Part shown: in pieces, positions 8,387-16,897 of the stretch
How the letters are laid out: each line of letters opens with the position of its first letter
How positions within the stretch are numbered: position 1 is the first letter of the stretch
Assembly (NCBI GenBank): GCA_964653655.1
Contig: CAZZHG010000004.1
Location: forward strand, 22,562-86,561
Length of the DNA: 64,000 nucleotides
DNA from: CAZZHG01 sp964653655
GTDB taxonomy: Bacteria; Bdellovibrionota; FAC87; UBA2466
Direction of reading: 5' to 3'
Translations under genes and position numbers: made by a program
The notes under the pieces: model-generated
What the model saw: the letters and a program-made list of their open reading frames with translations, nothing else
What the model was told of the DNA's origin: nothing
The model's database searches: none

Positions 8387-10603
8387 TCAAACCAGCTCGA
8401 AGCCCTGCTTGATCAAAGGCAGCTCGCGCACCCGTTTGCCCGTCGCCATGAAGATGGCGCTCGCCAGCGCGGGGGCGAGCGGAGGCGTTCCCGGCTCGCC
8501 GATTCCCGTCGGGGTTTCGCTGTTGCGGATGAGCTCCACGTTGATCTTCGGCGCCTGACGGAGCCGTGTGATCGGGTAGTCGTGGAAGTTGCTTTGAACC
8601 ACCGCCCCTTTGTCGACGGAGATTTCCCCCATCGCGGCCGCGGACAACCCGAAGAGGATTCCTCCCTCGAGCTGCGCCTTCACGGTATCCGGGTTCACGA
8701 CCGTGCCGCAGTCGGCGGCGCAGTCAATGCGCACGATCTTGATCTGATCGTTTTCCACTTTCACCTCGAGGGCGAGCGCGACGTAGCTGAAGAAGCTGTA
8801 GTGGCTAGCGAAACCGAAGCCCTGCCCCTTCCTCGCCTTCTTCTTGTTCCAGCCGCTCATGGAAGCCGTCTTCTTGATGACGGCGGCAAGCCTCCCCGTT
8901 TCCTGTTTGAAAGGGCCCGCCTTCTCGCCGTCCGTATGAGCGATCACTCTCGGCTCACCGAGCAGCTTCAGGCGTAGGCTCACCGGATCTTGCTTCGTCT
9001 CGTAGGCGATCTCGTCGATGAAGGAGTTGACTCCGAACGCGTGAAAGATGTTGCAGACCGCTCTCAGCCAACCAATGTTCAGCTGACTCCTCACCGGATT
9101 CGACGAGCAGAGCACGTTCGGAATACGGTAGGGCATGTTGATCTGCCCCTGCCCCACCTCGAAATTCTGAGCGTCCAGCGCCGCCGGATTGAAAGTCTTC
9201 ATCACGGTCGGAAAGCTCGACTTGTGAATCCACGTCTTCGGCATGCCCTTTTCGTCGAGATGGGCCGTCATGTCCTGCATGCTGATGGCGTGGTAGTACC
9301 CGTTTTGAATGTCGTTCTCGCGGGTCCAAGTGAGCTTCACCGGCTTTCCCAGCTCCTTCGAGAGCGACACGGCTTCCAGGATGAAGTCCGGCTGGGACTT
9401 ACGTCCGAAACCGCCTCCTAGCAAGGTCTGGTTGATCGCGACCTTGCTCTCGTCGACACCCAGAAACTTCGCGGCCGCCCGGCGCGCGCGCTGTGGGTCC
9501 TGAGTCGGCGCCCATACGTCGCACTGGCCGTCGTGAACGTGAGCAACCGCATTGGGCGGCTCCATCGTCGCGTGAGCGAGATAAGGAACGAAATACCGCG
9601 CGTTCACCGTCTTCTTCGCGCCTTCGGCGCCCTTCTTCACGTCGCCTTCCGATCGAACCGGATTTCCATCCGCGGCGAGCGCCTTCTCCATGTCTTTTCG
9701 CATGGAGTCCGTCGATTCAAACGGCCCCTTGCCCGCGTCCCACTCCACTTTGAGGGCGCGGCAGCCGGCTATTCCGGCGTAGGTGTGATCGCCGATGACG
9801 GCGAGCGCTTCGCGGGTGTTCACGTCCTGGGGCTGTGCCGCGATCTTGATGATCTTGCGGACCCCCGGAACCTTCTTCGCTTCGGAATCGTCGTAATCCT
9901 TCACCCGGCCGCCTTCCGTGGGAGAGCGCACGAGGCTCGCGTACACCATGCCGGGCACCTCCCCGTCGATGCCGTACTTCGCTTTGCCGGTAGTGATGTC
10001 GTGAGCTTCGAGAAGCGCCTTCGGCTTGCCGATGACTTTGAAATCCTTGTGGGCCTTCAGCTTCACTTCTTTCGGCACCGGCAAAGTCGACGCCTTCTCG
10101 GCGAGCGCGCCGTAGGAGAGCTTCTTCTTCGTGGGCTTGTGATAAACGAAACCCTCTTTCGCATAACAGGTTTCGCGCTTCACGCCCCAGGTTTCGGCGG
10201 CGGCGGTGATGAGCATTTCCCGCGCGGAAGCCCCCGCTTCCCGAAGCGGGATCCAGTTGAGCCGGACGCTGGTGCTGCCGTCGGTGTTTTGGTCGCCGAA
10301 TTTCTTGTCGCCGTAACCCGGTACCAGATCGATGTTCTTCCAATCCACTTCGAGCTCTTCGGCGATGAGCATGGGCATCGAAGTGTGAGCGCCTTGGCCC
10401 ATTTCGGCCCGGTGGCACAGGATGCGGATGCGATCGTCCCTGGTGACCGCGAGAAAAACGTTCGGAGCGAAGGGCGCGCCTTGCTCGGCCACGGCAAGCG
10501 TTTCGAACCGCCGCCAGCCCGGGAAACCGAGAATGAGTCCGGAACCCACGAGGGCCGAGACTTTCAAGAATTCACGTCTATCGAGTTTGTGTACGTCGTT
10601 CAT
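8387..10603 (-). CDS. Molybdopterin-binding large subunit of an aldehyde/isoquinoline-type oxidoreductase
   Basis: About 738 residues of the xanthine oxidase superfamily, closest by look to isoquinoline 1-oxidoreductase beta (IorB) proteins. The N-terminus has a Tat signal (DRREFLKVSALVGSGLIL), so the complex is exported folded. The molybdopterin domain shows GGGFGRKSQPDFILEAV, and the catalytic Glu is in GIGEPGTPPLAPALASAI near the C-terminus. A second ATG was chosen because GAAAGG is nine bases before it. The first ATG, three codons earlier, overlaps the stop of the upstream subunit gene. The iron-sulfur subunit lies directly upstream. No cytochrome subunit or XdhC-like maturation gene is adjacent. 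Confidence 0.92.
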   Translation of the reverse strand: MNDVHKLDRREFLKVSALVGSGLILGFPGWRRFETLAVAEQGAPFAPNVFLAVTRDDRIRILCHRAEMGQGAHTSMPMLIAEELEVDWKNIDLVPGYGDKKFGDQNTDGSTSVRLNWIPLREAGASAREMLITAAAETWGVKRETCYAKEGFVYHKPTKKKLSYGALAEKASTLPVPKEVKLKAHKDFKVIGKPKALLEAHDITTGKAKYGIDGEVPGMVYASLVRSPTEGGRVKDYDDSEAKKVPGVRKIIKIAAQPQDVNTREALAVIGDHTYAGIAGCRALKVEWDAGKGPFESTDSMRKDMEKALAADGNPVRSEGDVKKGAEGAKKTVNARYFVPYLAHATMEPPNAVAHVHDGQCDVWAPTQDPQRARRAAAKFLGVDESKVAINQTLLGGGFGRKSQPDFILEAVSLSKELGKPVKLTWTRENDIQNGYYHAISMQDMTAHLDEKGMPKTWIHKSSFPTVMKTFNPAALDAQNFEVGQGQINMPYRIPNVLCSSNPVRSQLNIGWLRAVCNIFHAFGVNSFIDEIAYETKQDPVSLRLKLLGEPRVIAHTDGEKAGPFKQETGRLAAVIKKTASMSGWNKKKARKGQGFGFASHYSFFSYVALALEVKVENDQIKIVRIDCAADCGTVVNPDTVKAQLEGGILFGLSAAAMGEISVDKGAVVQSNFHDYPITRLRQAPKINVELIRNSETPTGIGEPGTPPLAPALASAIFMATGKRVRELPLIKQGFELV

Positions 10604-10608
10604 GAAAA

Positions 10609-11058
10609 TCATCCTTTCGCGGCCACGTGAATGGCCTGGCGAATCCGTTGGTAGGTGCCGCAGCGGCAGAGGTTGCCGCTCATGCCTTCGTCGATTTCGG
10701 CGTCGGAGGGTTTCGGCGTCTGCTTAAGCAGCGAAGCCGCGCTCATGATCTGGCCCACCTGGCAGTAACCGCATTGCGGTACGTTCATCTGCCGCCAGGC
10801 TTTCTGAACCGGATGATTGCCGTCGGCGGAAAGCCCCTCGATGGTCGTGACGTTTTTTCCTTCCACATCGGAAACGGGCGTGAGGCACGACCGGATGGCG
10901 ACCCCATCGAGATGGACCGTGCAGGAACCGCAGAGCCCCATGCCGCAGCCGAACTTCGTGCCCTTCAGGCCGATGACGTCGCGGATCACCCACACGAGTG
11001 GGGTCGCGCCGTCGATCGGGACTTCCTGGACTTTGCCGTTGAGGTTGAACTTGGCCAT
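10609..11058 (-). CDS. [2Fe-2S] small subunit of the molybdenum hydroxylase
   Basis: 149 residues. The N-terminal plant-type ferredoxin cluster motif is FGCGMGLCGSCTVHLDG with a fourth Cys in AIRSC. The C-terminal cluster uses CGYCQVGQ and NLCRCGTYQRIRQAI. Together these form the two-cluster subunit of IorA/CoxS type that passes electrons from the molybdenum site. It is the first gene of a two-gene operon and is translationally coupled to the large subunit (overlapping stop and first ATG). An AAGGAG-like site precedes the ATG. The electron acceptor is not encoded nearby. Confidence 0.94.
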   Translation of the reverse strand: MAKFNLNGKVQEVPIDGATPLVWVIRDVIGLKGTKFGCGMGLCGSCTVHLDGVAIRSCLTPVSDVEGKNVTTIEGLSADGNHPVQKAWRQMNVPQCGYCQVGQIMSAASLLKQTPKPSDAEIDEGMSGNLCRCGTYQRIRQAIHVAAKG

Positions 11059-11124
11059 CGGGTGCCCGCTCCTTATCTGGTGTTGAGAGGAATCAAGTTC
11101 GCCGACCTATTTTCGGAGCACAAG

Positions 11125-11153
11125 TTAAGTAAATCAAGGATTTGGAGTAGAAT
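11125..11153 (+). promoter_or_regulatory. Possible sigma70-type promoter of the NYN gene
   Basis: TTAAGT, a 17-base spacer, then TAGAAT, 24 bases before the GTG start. The -10 is one base off TATAAT. The -35 is weak. Confidence 0.4.
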
Positions 11154-11177
11154 AGAGTTCAACCCGAGGGACCCCCC

Positions 11178-11870
11178 GTGCGAGCCGCCATCTTCATCGA
11201 CGCCGGATACTTTCTCAATCGCCTCAAGGACGAGCGCTTCTCCGCGGAGGACGTGGACTATCCCCGCCTTACGGAGATACTACTCACTCCGTTGCGGCGG
11301 GATCTCCCCGTGGATTTGTTCCGCTGCTACTTCTACGACTGCCCGCCGTGGATGCCGGAAGATCCGAACGAATCGGCGACGAGACGCATGGAGGCCCACA
11401 AGGCCTTCATCGACGGCATCGAGCGGACGGATCGGTGGCAGGTTAAATTCGGAAAGCTCGAGCGGCGCTGGGACGGTACTCAGGAATACTTCGAACAAAA
11501 GCGAGTCGACGTGATGCTTTCCGTGGATCTCGTCCGCCACGCGGCGGCCGGCCACATCCAGCACGCGATCCTCGTCGCCGGCGACAGTGATTTCATTCCG
11601 GCGGTCGCCGCCGCGAAGGAGTCCGGCGTGACGGTTTCTCTCTGGGGAGGAGCCCCGAAAACCATTCACCGCGATCTCGGCGCCATCGCCGACGAGGTGA
11701 GATTCTTCGACTGGACCGCGTTCACCAAGCGCCGCGGCTCGGCCCCGGGCCCCAACGCCGGTCAGCGTTCGGCCCAGCCCCGTCGCGGCGGCAGCGGACG
11801 GCGGCCTCCGGCTGCCGGCAACCGCGCGCCCGCCCGCAACGCCCCCCGTCCGCCCCGCACCCGCAGTTAG
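11178..11870 (+). CDS. NYN-domain (LabA/DUF88-like) protein with basic tail
   Basis: 230 residues, GTG start with GAGGGA upstream. The first 190 residues form a PIN-like NYN domain with conserved acidic positions: AIFIDAGYFLN near the N-terminus, KRVDVMLSVDLV in the middle and LVAGDSDFIPAV. NYN proteins are metal-dependent ribonucleases or RNA-binding proteins. The last 40 residues are disordered and rich in Arg, Pro, Gly and Ala, a likely RNA-binding tail. It is monocistronic, with its own promoter-like sequence and a hairpin just after the stop. The RNA target is unknown. Confidence 0.88.
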   Translation: MRAAIFIDAGYFLNRLKDERFSAEDVDYPRLTEILLTPLRRDLPVDLFRCYFYDCPPWMPEDPNESATRRMEAHKAFIDGIERTDRWQVKFGKLERRWDGTQEYFEQKRVDVMLSVDLVRHAAAGHIQHAILVAGDSDFIPAVAAAKESGVTVSLWGGAPKTIHRDLGAIADEVRFFDWTAFTKRRGSAPGPNAGQRSAQPRRGGSGRRPPAAGNRAPARNAPRPPRTRS

Positions 11871-11873
11871 CCG

Positions 11874-11896
11874 CAAAAGGTGATAGGCACCTTTTG
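11874..11896. terminator. Short hairpin with CAAAAGGTG core
   Basis: CAAAAGGTG (11874-11882), a five-base loop and CACCTTTTG (11888-11896) directly after the NYN stop. It can act as a terminator. The core is shared with the longer hairpin at 3151-3203. Confidence 0.55.
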
Positions 11897-11995
11897 GACA
11901 CCGGGATCAGTGTATTTTTTTCTTGGAACACTGCGTTTTGCGGTGAAAAACCAGGGCCTTGGCTGGCCTTCCCTTTGCAGTATCTTCGTCCCGTG

Positions 11996-13105
11996 ATGGG
12001 GGCCGTTGGGAAAGCCGAGCGCGAGCACTATTTTTTCATCGATTCGTTGCGCGCGGCCGCCTGCTTCCTCGTGGTTTTCCACCACACGCTCACCTACTTC
12101 CCTGGACCCTTCGCCGCTTTCTACGTCCAATATTTGAAGCCCTTCTTCCCGACGGTAACGCTCTACCTGTTGGTTTCGGGCTTCGTTCACGCCGCGGTCA
12201 TCGGGAGCAAAGTCCAAAGCTACGGACGTTACGTTTGGGACAAGTTCAACCGGATCATGGTTCCGTATTTTACGATTAGCTTGCTGACGCTGGGACTGAG
12301 ACTCTTCGCCGAGCGCAGCCACGTGATCGCGCTCGGCGAGATTCAATACACGCCGTTCGCCTGGGATCAGGCGGGACTTCGCGTGCTGTTTTCCGGAGTC
12401 GAGGGGCACTACTATTTTCTCGAGCTCCTCTTCGTTTACCTTTTGATTTTTCCGTTTCTGGTGCGTCGTTTGAATACGCCCCTGAAGGCGCTCGTCGCTT
12501 TTTTGATTCTTCTCGCCGTCGATTTCCACTTCGCCACCGGCTACTCGCGGCTCCAAAGCCCGATTTGGTCGCCGGTCGCTCTCCTCGGCGCCATGCTCGC
12601 CGGATTCAAATTCTTTCTCTTCGGTTTCGTGCTGAATCGCTTCTATACGGCCTCGAAGGATTTCCTCGAGGAGCACGGCGTACTGGTCGGAGCGGTCTCG
12701 TTGTTTGCCTTCGCGTTTCTCCACTGGGACGCGCCCCAGTACAACGAGTACTGGGTACTCATCGAGCTGTTCGGCTACTTCTCTCTGGGCCGCGCTCTGC
12801 TATCGGCGCCTATCGCGGTGGTCTCGCAAGTGTCGGCGCTATCGTTTGGGATTTATCTTTTGCACCAGCCGTATTTCTTGAAGTTCTCTCGCCTCACTCT
12901 AAGTCCGCTGAGTGACGTGCCCGGCGTGCAACTATTCTGTACGTGGCTTCTCACCTGCGTGCTTACGACGCTCGCGGCGAAGGCGCTCGACGGCAACCGG
13001 TTCACGGCCCGTTTCCTCCTGGGCAAGAAGCCCTCGAAGAAGACGGACTTCGGATTTCTCCCCGTGGAGCTTCCCCGGGGCGAATGTGCAGGGAGCGGGG
13101 CTTAG
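11996..13105 (+). CDS. Acyltransferase 3 family membrane protein
   Basis: About 369 residues. The motif FIDSLRAAACFLVVFHH with the conserved His lies near the N-terminus and is followed by about ten hydrophobic segments, the standard architecture of enzymes that O-acetylate or O-acylate polysaccharides. The ATG was chosen because the family core begins about 12 residues later. The longer reading (34 extra residues from a TTG) overlaps the preceding hairpin and looks non-coding. No Shine-Dalgarno sequence is visible: TATCTT lies nine bases upstream with TTGGCT 16 bases before it, so the transcript may be leaderless. It is likely a decorating enzyme for the exopolysaccharide made by the following genes. 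Confidence 0.86.
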   Translation: MGAVGKAEREHYFFIDSLRAAACFLVVFHHTLTYFPGPFAAFYVQYLKPFFPTVTLYLLVSGFVHAAVIGSKVQSYGRYVWDKFNRIMVPYFTISLLTLGLRLFAERSHVIALGEIQYTPFAWDQAGLRVLFSGVEGHYYFLELLFVYLLIFPFLVRRLNTPLKALVAFLILLAVDFHFATGYSRLQSPIWSPVALLGAMLAGFKFFLFGFVLNRFYTASKDFLEEHGVLVGAVSLFAFAFLHWDAPQYNEYWVLIELFGYFSLGRALLSAPIAVVSQVSALSFGIYLLHQPYFLKFSRLTLSPLSDVPGVQLFCTWLLTCVLTTLAAKALDGNRFTARFLLGKKPSKKTDFGFLPVELPRGECAGSGA

Positions 13106-13127
13106 GCCCCGCCTCCCTGCGGGTTTT
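13088..13127 (+). terminator. Rho-independent terminator of the acyltransferase gene
   Basis: A strong GC stem (13088-13101 with 13106-13120, one bulged base) is followed by GGGTTTTCT. The gene's stop codon lies inside the stem. Confidence 0.85.
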
Positions 13128-13134
13128 CTCCTGC

Positions 13135-13237
13135 CCCTCACTCATTCTAAGACTCATTCTCGATCTCATTCTTGATCCCAGCCGGCTCCGTTCGAGCTGA
13201 GAATGAGAATGAGATCGAGAATGTGAATGAGTGAGGG
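13135..13237. repeat. Period-6 inverted repeat element, copy B
   Basis: The left arm starts at 13135 and the right arm ends at 13237. The arms are reverse complements except that the right arm lacks exactly one 6-base unit and its inner end differs. The unit CTCATTCTNNGA/T is the same as in the element at 4301-4394: a 34-base core of the left arm differs there at only two positions. It lies between the terminator at 13088-13127 and the GH5 gene. No open reading frame lies between the arms. Confidence 0.85.
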
Positions 13238-13300
13238 ACATTAATTCCCCGCGTTAAACGCCGCTCTCCCTAGTTCGCATAGATTCCGAAAAGAAGGGGA

Positions 13301-14506
13301 GTGAAGCAACTCCTCCTTATATGTCTGCTTCTTTCCGCTGCGGCGCAGGCCTGTGACCTCGCGCAAGTGAAGACGAAGATGGATCTGTGGCGCCAGCCGG
13401 CGTGTCTTAGGGGCGCGAACCTCTGGCAAAAACTCGTGGATGCCCGGGACGACGGCAACGCCATCGGACCCGGGCCCGTAGGGCCGCCTCACTCGTCTGA
13501 AAATTTTCAGCGGCTCGCCGAATGGGGAGCGAATTACGTCAACCTTTCCCACCCCGGTATCTACACGGAAAGCCCTCCGTACAAGCTGAATGAAAAAGTG
13601 GCGAAAAACTTGGACGCCCTGATCGAGGCCGCGGCCAAGGCGAATCTATTCGTGGTCATCAGCTACAGGACCGGTCCGGGACGTACCGAACAAGCGCTTT
13701 CCGCCGAGCCCAGAAGTTCAGATCACATGGTCTGGCAGAGCAAAGCCGCGCAAAACGCGTGGGTGGAAATGTGGAAGGCGACCGCCCGGCGATACAAGAA
13801 CAGGCCGCACGTCGTGGGGTTCGACCTCATGGTGGAGCCGAACGCGAACGGAACCCTCTTCAAAATATACGACCCCGAGCCCTTCTTCGCGAAGTACGAA
13901 GGCACGCTCTACGATTGGAATCCCCTCGCGCGGAAGATCGGCAAAGCCGTGCGTACCCTCGACTCCGCGACTCCGATCCTGATCGGCGCTATGAACTGGA
14001 GCAGCGTCAGCTGGCTCAACACCTTGCCGAAGTTTTCGTTCGGCAACGTCGTTTACCTCGCTCATCACTACGAGCCTTTCGTCTACACCCACCAGGCCGC
14101 GCCCTTTCCGCGGGTTTATCCGGGGCTCTTCGACGCCAATTACGACGGCAAGAACGACAACGTGAACAAGAGCTTCGTGCGCTCACTGCTGCAACCACTC
14201 TTCGATTTCAAGGCCGATCGCCAGGCGGTGGTTGCCGTGAACGAGTTCGGCCTGTCGCGCTGGCAGCCGGGCGCGGAACGCTATTTGAAAGACTTGTACG
14301 AGATCTTCGACGAAGGCGGAGTCTCCACCGCCATCTGGGAGTGGATGAGCGACTTCGAAGGAGTCGACTGGGACGACTTCAATTTCCGAAAGGGCGGCGA
14401 TCCGAGAAATCACCTCGAAGTGCAGGGCTCTAGGTTGGAACTGCAGATCCGAGCGGCCTGGGCGAAGAACCGGGCGCGCCCCGAGCTGGTCCGCGGCCGC
14501 TGGTAA
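13301..14506 (+). CDS. Secreted GH5-like glycoside hydrolase
   Basis: 401 residues with a signal peptide (MKQLLLICLLLSAAAQA). This is a (beta/alpha)8 retaining hydrolase of the GH5/cellulase type: acid/base Glu179 in GFDLMVEPN, AHHYEPFVYTHQ around a conserved His, and nucleophile Glu315 in VVAVNEFGLSRW. Starts at GTG with GGGGA adjacent. It is located among exopolysaccharide genes, so it probably trims or releases the polymer in the periplasm, as PslG- or BcsZ-like enzymes do. Substrate specificity cannot be read. Its last 77 bases overlap the convergent glycosyltransferase gene. Confidence 0.85.
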   Translation: MKQLLLICLLLSAAAQACDLAQVKTKMDLWRQPACLRGANLWQKLVDARDDGNAIGPGPVGPPHSSENFQRLAEWGANYVNLSHPGIYTESPPYKLNEKVAKNLDALIEAAAKANLFVVISYRTGPGRTEQALSAEPRSSDHMVWQSKAAQNAWVEMWKATARRYKNRPHVVGFDLMVEPNANGTLFKIYDPEPFFAKYEGTLYDWNPLARKIGKAVRTLDSATPILIGAMNWSSVSWLNTLPKFSFGNVVYLAHHYEPFVYTHQAAPFPRVYPGLFDANYDGKNDNVNKSFVRSLLQPLFDFKADRQAVVAVNEFGLSRWQPGAERYLKDLYEIFDEGGVSTAIWEWMSDFEGVDWDDFNFRKGGDPRNHLEVQGSRLELQIRAAWAKNRARPELVRGRW

Positions 14507-15683
14507 GCTCCCTCACAAGCGGCTCCACCGCTTCCCTCACTACCGCGTCCATGTCGCAAAGCCCGCGGTTCTTCCGGTAGGCGCTCTCTCCCATGAGCGT
14601 GCTCTCTTCACTCGACGGCAAGCGCTCGAGAACCTCCAAGAAATCGCCCTTTCCGAAGCGAACGTAATCCTCACCGGCCTTCAAATCGAACCCACGCGTA
14701 CCGAACTCCGTCGACAGAATGGGCATCCGCCGCACCAGGTACTCGAACATTTTCACGTTCGTGCCCGACCCGCTCACGACGGGATTGATGGCGTAGTCGG
14801 CCGCAGGAAAGAACGGTTTGGTGTCGGGAACGAAACCAGTGGTGACGAGCCTCCCTTCCTGGTGGGCCTCCTCGGCCACGGAACCCACCACGAGAAAAGT
14901 TACCCCGAGCTCGGTCAGCCGCGCGCGGTGAGCCCGCTCGAAGACTCTCAGAAACTCGAACCCCTCGCGGTTGGGTCCCCATTTGCTCGCAAGGTAAAGA
15001 ATGACTTTATCGTCCGCCCCGATTCCCAAAGACTTTCGCAGATAGCTCCGTTTTTCGGCGGAAACAGCCTCCACGCTTCCAAGATCGAGAGCGTTCGGAA
15101 CACTCACGACTTTCAGACGACCCCGCCCCTCGGCCTCGTAGTAGCGCCGATCGTCGGGGCCGCAGGCGAAGACCGCATCCGCGCTCGCGGCCGCGCGGCT
15201 TTCCACGTGCCGGACGAGTGCTTTCAAAATCCGATTGCGAAGGCGGCCCTTGCCGAACTCGACATCGCCTTCCACGTTCTGGCTGTTGATGATTCGGGGC
15301 CGGAAACCGGCGAAGCGCAGGTAAGGATAGGGAAAGGGCAGGTCTATGACGACGATATCGGACTCATTCATGCGTTCCCGCAGAGCCTCGGGGCAACTCG
15401 CGGGAACCGACATCCAAAGATTAGGAAGATTCAGGCGGTACGTCAGAAACTGCAGGAGGCCCCGGAAAAACGAACGATCGACGTACTCGGTGAGACCGAG
15501 AGCGATGGTTTGTTCGGAGGACGGGACGCGGGCGAGATAGTCCGCCTTTCGCCCCGTGAAACTGTAGATCGAAACCTCGTGCCCCGCCCGCGCGAGGCTT
15601 CTGGCGAGATTGCCGCACCGAAGTTGCCCGCCGCTCTGGGCGGGAAAGATCTGAATCCCCGAAATAATGAGGATGCGTTTCAT
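14430..15683 (-). CDS. Glycosyltransferase family 4 protein
   Basis: 417 residues from the ATG that overlaps the stop of the upstream gene as ATGA. GT-B fold: N-terminal MKRILIISGIQIFPAQSGG with the glycine loop, SVPNALDLG in the middle, VILYLASKWGPNREGFEFL at the start of the donor domain and INPVVSGSGTNVKMFEYL in the nucleotide-sugar region. The longer reading upstream lies inside the preceding gene in another frame and was rejected. About 25 C-terminal residues are Gly/Pro/Arg-rich and overlap the end of the GH5 gene on the opposite strand. It is the last gene of a three-glycosyltransferase operon. Confidence 0.88.
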   Translation of the reverse strand: MKRILIISGIQIFPAQSGGQLRCGNLARSLARAGHEVSIYSFTGRKADYLARVPSSEQTIALGLTEYVDRSFFRGLLQFLTYRLNLPNLWMSVPASCPEALRERMNESDIVVIDLPFPYPYLRFAGFRPRIINSQNVEGDVEFGKGRLRNRILKALVRHVESRAAASADAVFACGPDDRRYYEAEGRGRLKVVSVPNALDLGSVEAVSAEKRSYLRKSLGIGADDKVILYLASKWGPNREGFEFLRVFERAHRARLTELGVTFLVVGSVAEEAHQEGRLVTTGFVPDTKPFFPAADYAINPVVSGSGTNVKMFEYLVRRMPILSTEFGTRGFDLKAGEDYVRFGKGDFLEVLERLPSSEESTLMGESAYRKNRGLCDMDAVVREAVEPLVRELTSGRGPARGAPGSSPRPLGSAVPT

Positions 15684-16876
15684 GCCGCCGATTTCCCGTG
15701 CTGGGTGCGGATCCACTTGATGTCCGGCCGGCGCAGCTGAAGAAAGAGCGCCGCCCAGGCGCGCCAGGCGATGAAGAGAGGGCCTCCGGCGAGCGCGGCG
15801 AACGCGGAGAGCGGCGCGCCCGCAAGACAAAGGCCAAGAAAAGGATAGGCGACGAGAAGCACGTTGAAGATCGCCCAGCCCAGGAGTCCCGGAGCGTCGA
15901 GTCCCGCTGCTTTTAAACTAATCAAGACAACAAGGCCCAAGGCGCTGACTGCCGCCAACGTCGAAAAGGTGGGCAGGTAGGATTCCAGCGCGGCATCGAA
16001 CAAGACGGGGCTGCGCTTATCCAGCGCCGCCCGAAGGAGTTTCCCGCGAAAGCTTTCGGCGACGTCTTTTGCGCCTTTCATCCAGCGCAGCCGTTGCACC
16101 TTCGCCTGTTTCCACGTCGGCGGAGCTTCTCCCCGAGCCGTGGCCTCTCCCGCGTAAGCGATGGAATGCCCGGCGAGGAGCAACTTTTGCCGCAGCTGAT
16201 AGTCCTCCGTGAGGCCCTCGCCCCAACCGACGGCCTTAAGCACGTCGGCCCGCAGACAAATCGCATCGCCCATGTTCTTGGCGGAAAGCCCAAGAATCGT
16301 GCGGCCGAAATTGTGAAACTCGTTGTCGATGAGAAACTTCGCGTGGGTGAGCGCGGGAAACCAACCGGCTTCGGGATTTCCGATCACATGCTGCCCCTGA
16401 ACGACCGCGTGCCCCCGGCGCAAGGCGGTATCCATGATCCGCAGAAAACCACTGGAAACGACGGTATCCGCGTCGAATACCACGACGGCGTCATATTGGT
16501 TGGTTTCCAGCACTCGCTGAAAGAGCCACGACAGTGCCGCTCCCTTTCCACCGCGTGGGCCGGTATCACGGCGATGGGCGAAAGCCCCCGCTGCTTCGGC
16601 AAGGTCCGCGGTTTTGTCGGAGCAGTGATCCGCGACCACGTGGATGTCGTAAAGCGGCGACGGGTAATCGAGGGATCTCAGCGCCCGAACTGTTTCCGCG
16701 ATGACCGCCTCTTCGTCGTGGGCGGCAATCGTGATCGCGAAACGGCGCGCCGGTCTTCCGGCGTGGGCGCGACGAGGACTGCGGAAGCGGCCGACCAACG
16801 CCCCGAACGCCAGCAAATACCAATAAGATAGTGAAAGCGAAAGAAGGACCAGGATTAGAGCCGAGACTATGGCCAT
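15680..16876 (-). CDS. Membrane glycosyltransferase family 2 (processive type)
   Basis: 398 residues. An N-terminal membrane segment (1-25) precedes a GT-A domain with ITIAAHDEEAVI, VVFDADTVV (DxD), LTEDYQLRQKL (the TED motif) and VQRLRWMKGAK (QxxRW). Two to four membrane segments follow at about 305-385. The Q-x-x-R-W and TED motifs are shared with cellulose, hyaluronan and PNAG synthases, so chain elongation at the inner membrane is plausible. GGGGGA lies six bases before the ATG. It is coupled to the following GT4 gene by a 4-base overlap. Confidence 0.9.
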   Translation of the reverse strand: MAIVSALILVLLSLSLSYWYLLAFGALVGRFRSPRRAHAGRPARRFAITIAAHDEEAVIAETVRALRSLDYPSPLYDIHVVADHCSDKTADLAEAAGAFAHRRDTGPRGGKGAALSWLFQRVLETNQYDAVVVFDADTVVSSGFLRIMDTALRRGHAVVQGQHVIGNPEAGWFPALTHAKFLIDNEFHNFGRTILGLSAKNMGDAICLRADVLKAVGWGEGLTEDYQLRQKLLLAGHSIAYAGEATARGEAPPTWKQAKVQRLRWMKGAKDVAESFRGKLLRAALDKRSPVLFDAALESYLPTFSTLAAVSALGLVVLISLKAAGLDAPGLLGWAIFNVLLVAYPFLGLCLAGAPLSAFAALAGGPLFIAWRAWAALFLQLRRPDIKWIRTQHGKSAA

Positions 16877-16897
16877 GTCGTTCCCCCGAGCCTCGCT

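Noticed and set aside
9533..10630. 365-codon plus-strand frame inside the molybdenum hydroxylase gene
   Set aside because: The minus-strand gene is certain (Tat signal, molybdopterin motifs). High GC leaves long shadow frames.
11894..11995. 34-residue N-terminal extension of the acyltransferase
   Set aside because: It begins with TTG inside a hairpin arm and precedes the normal family start. The ATG at 11996 fits better.
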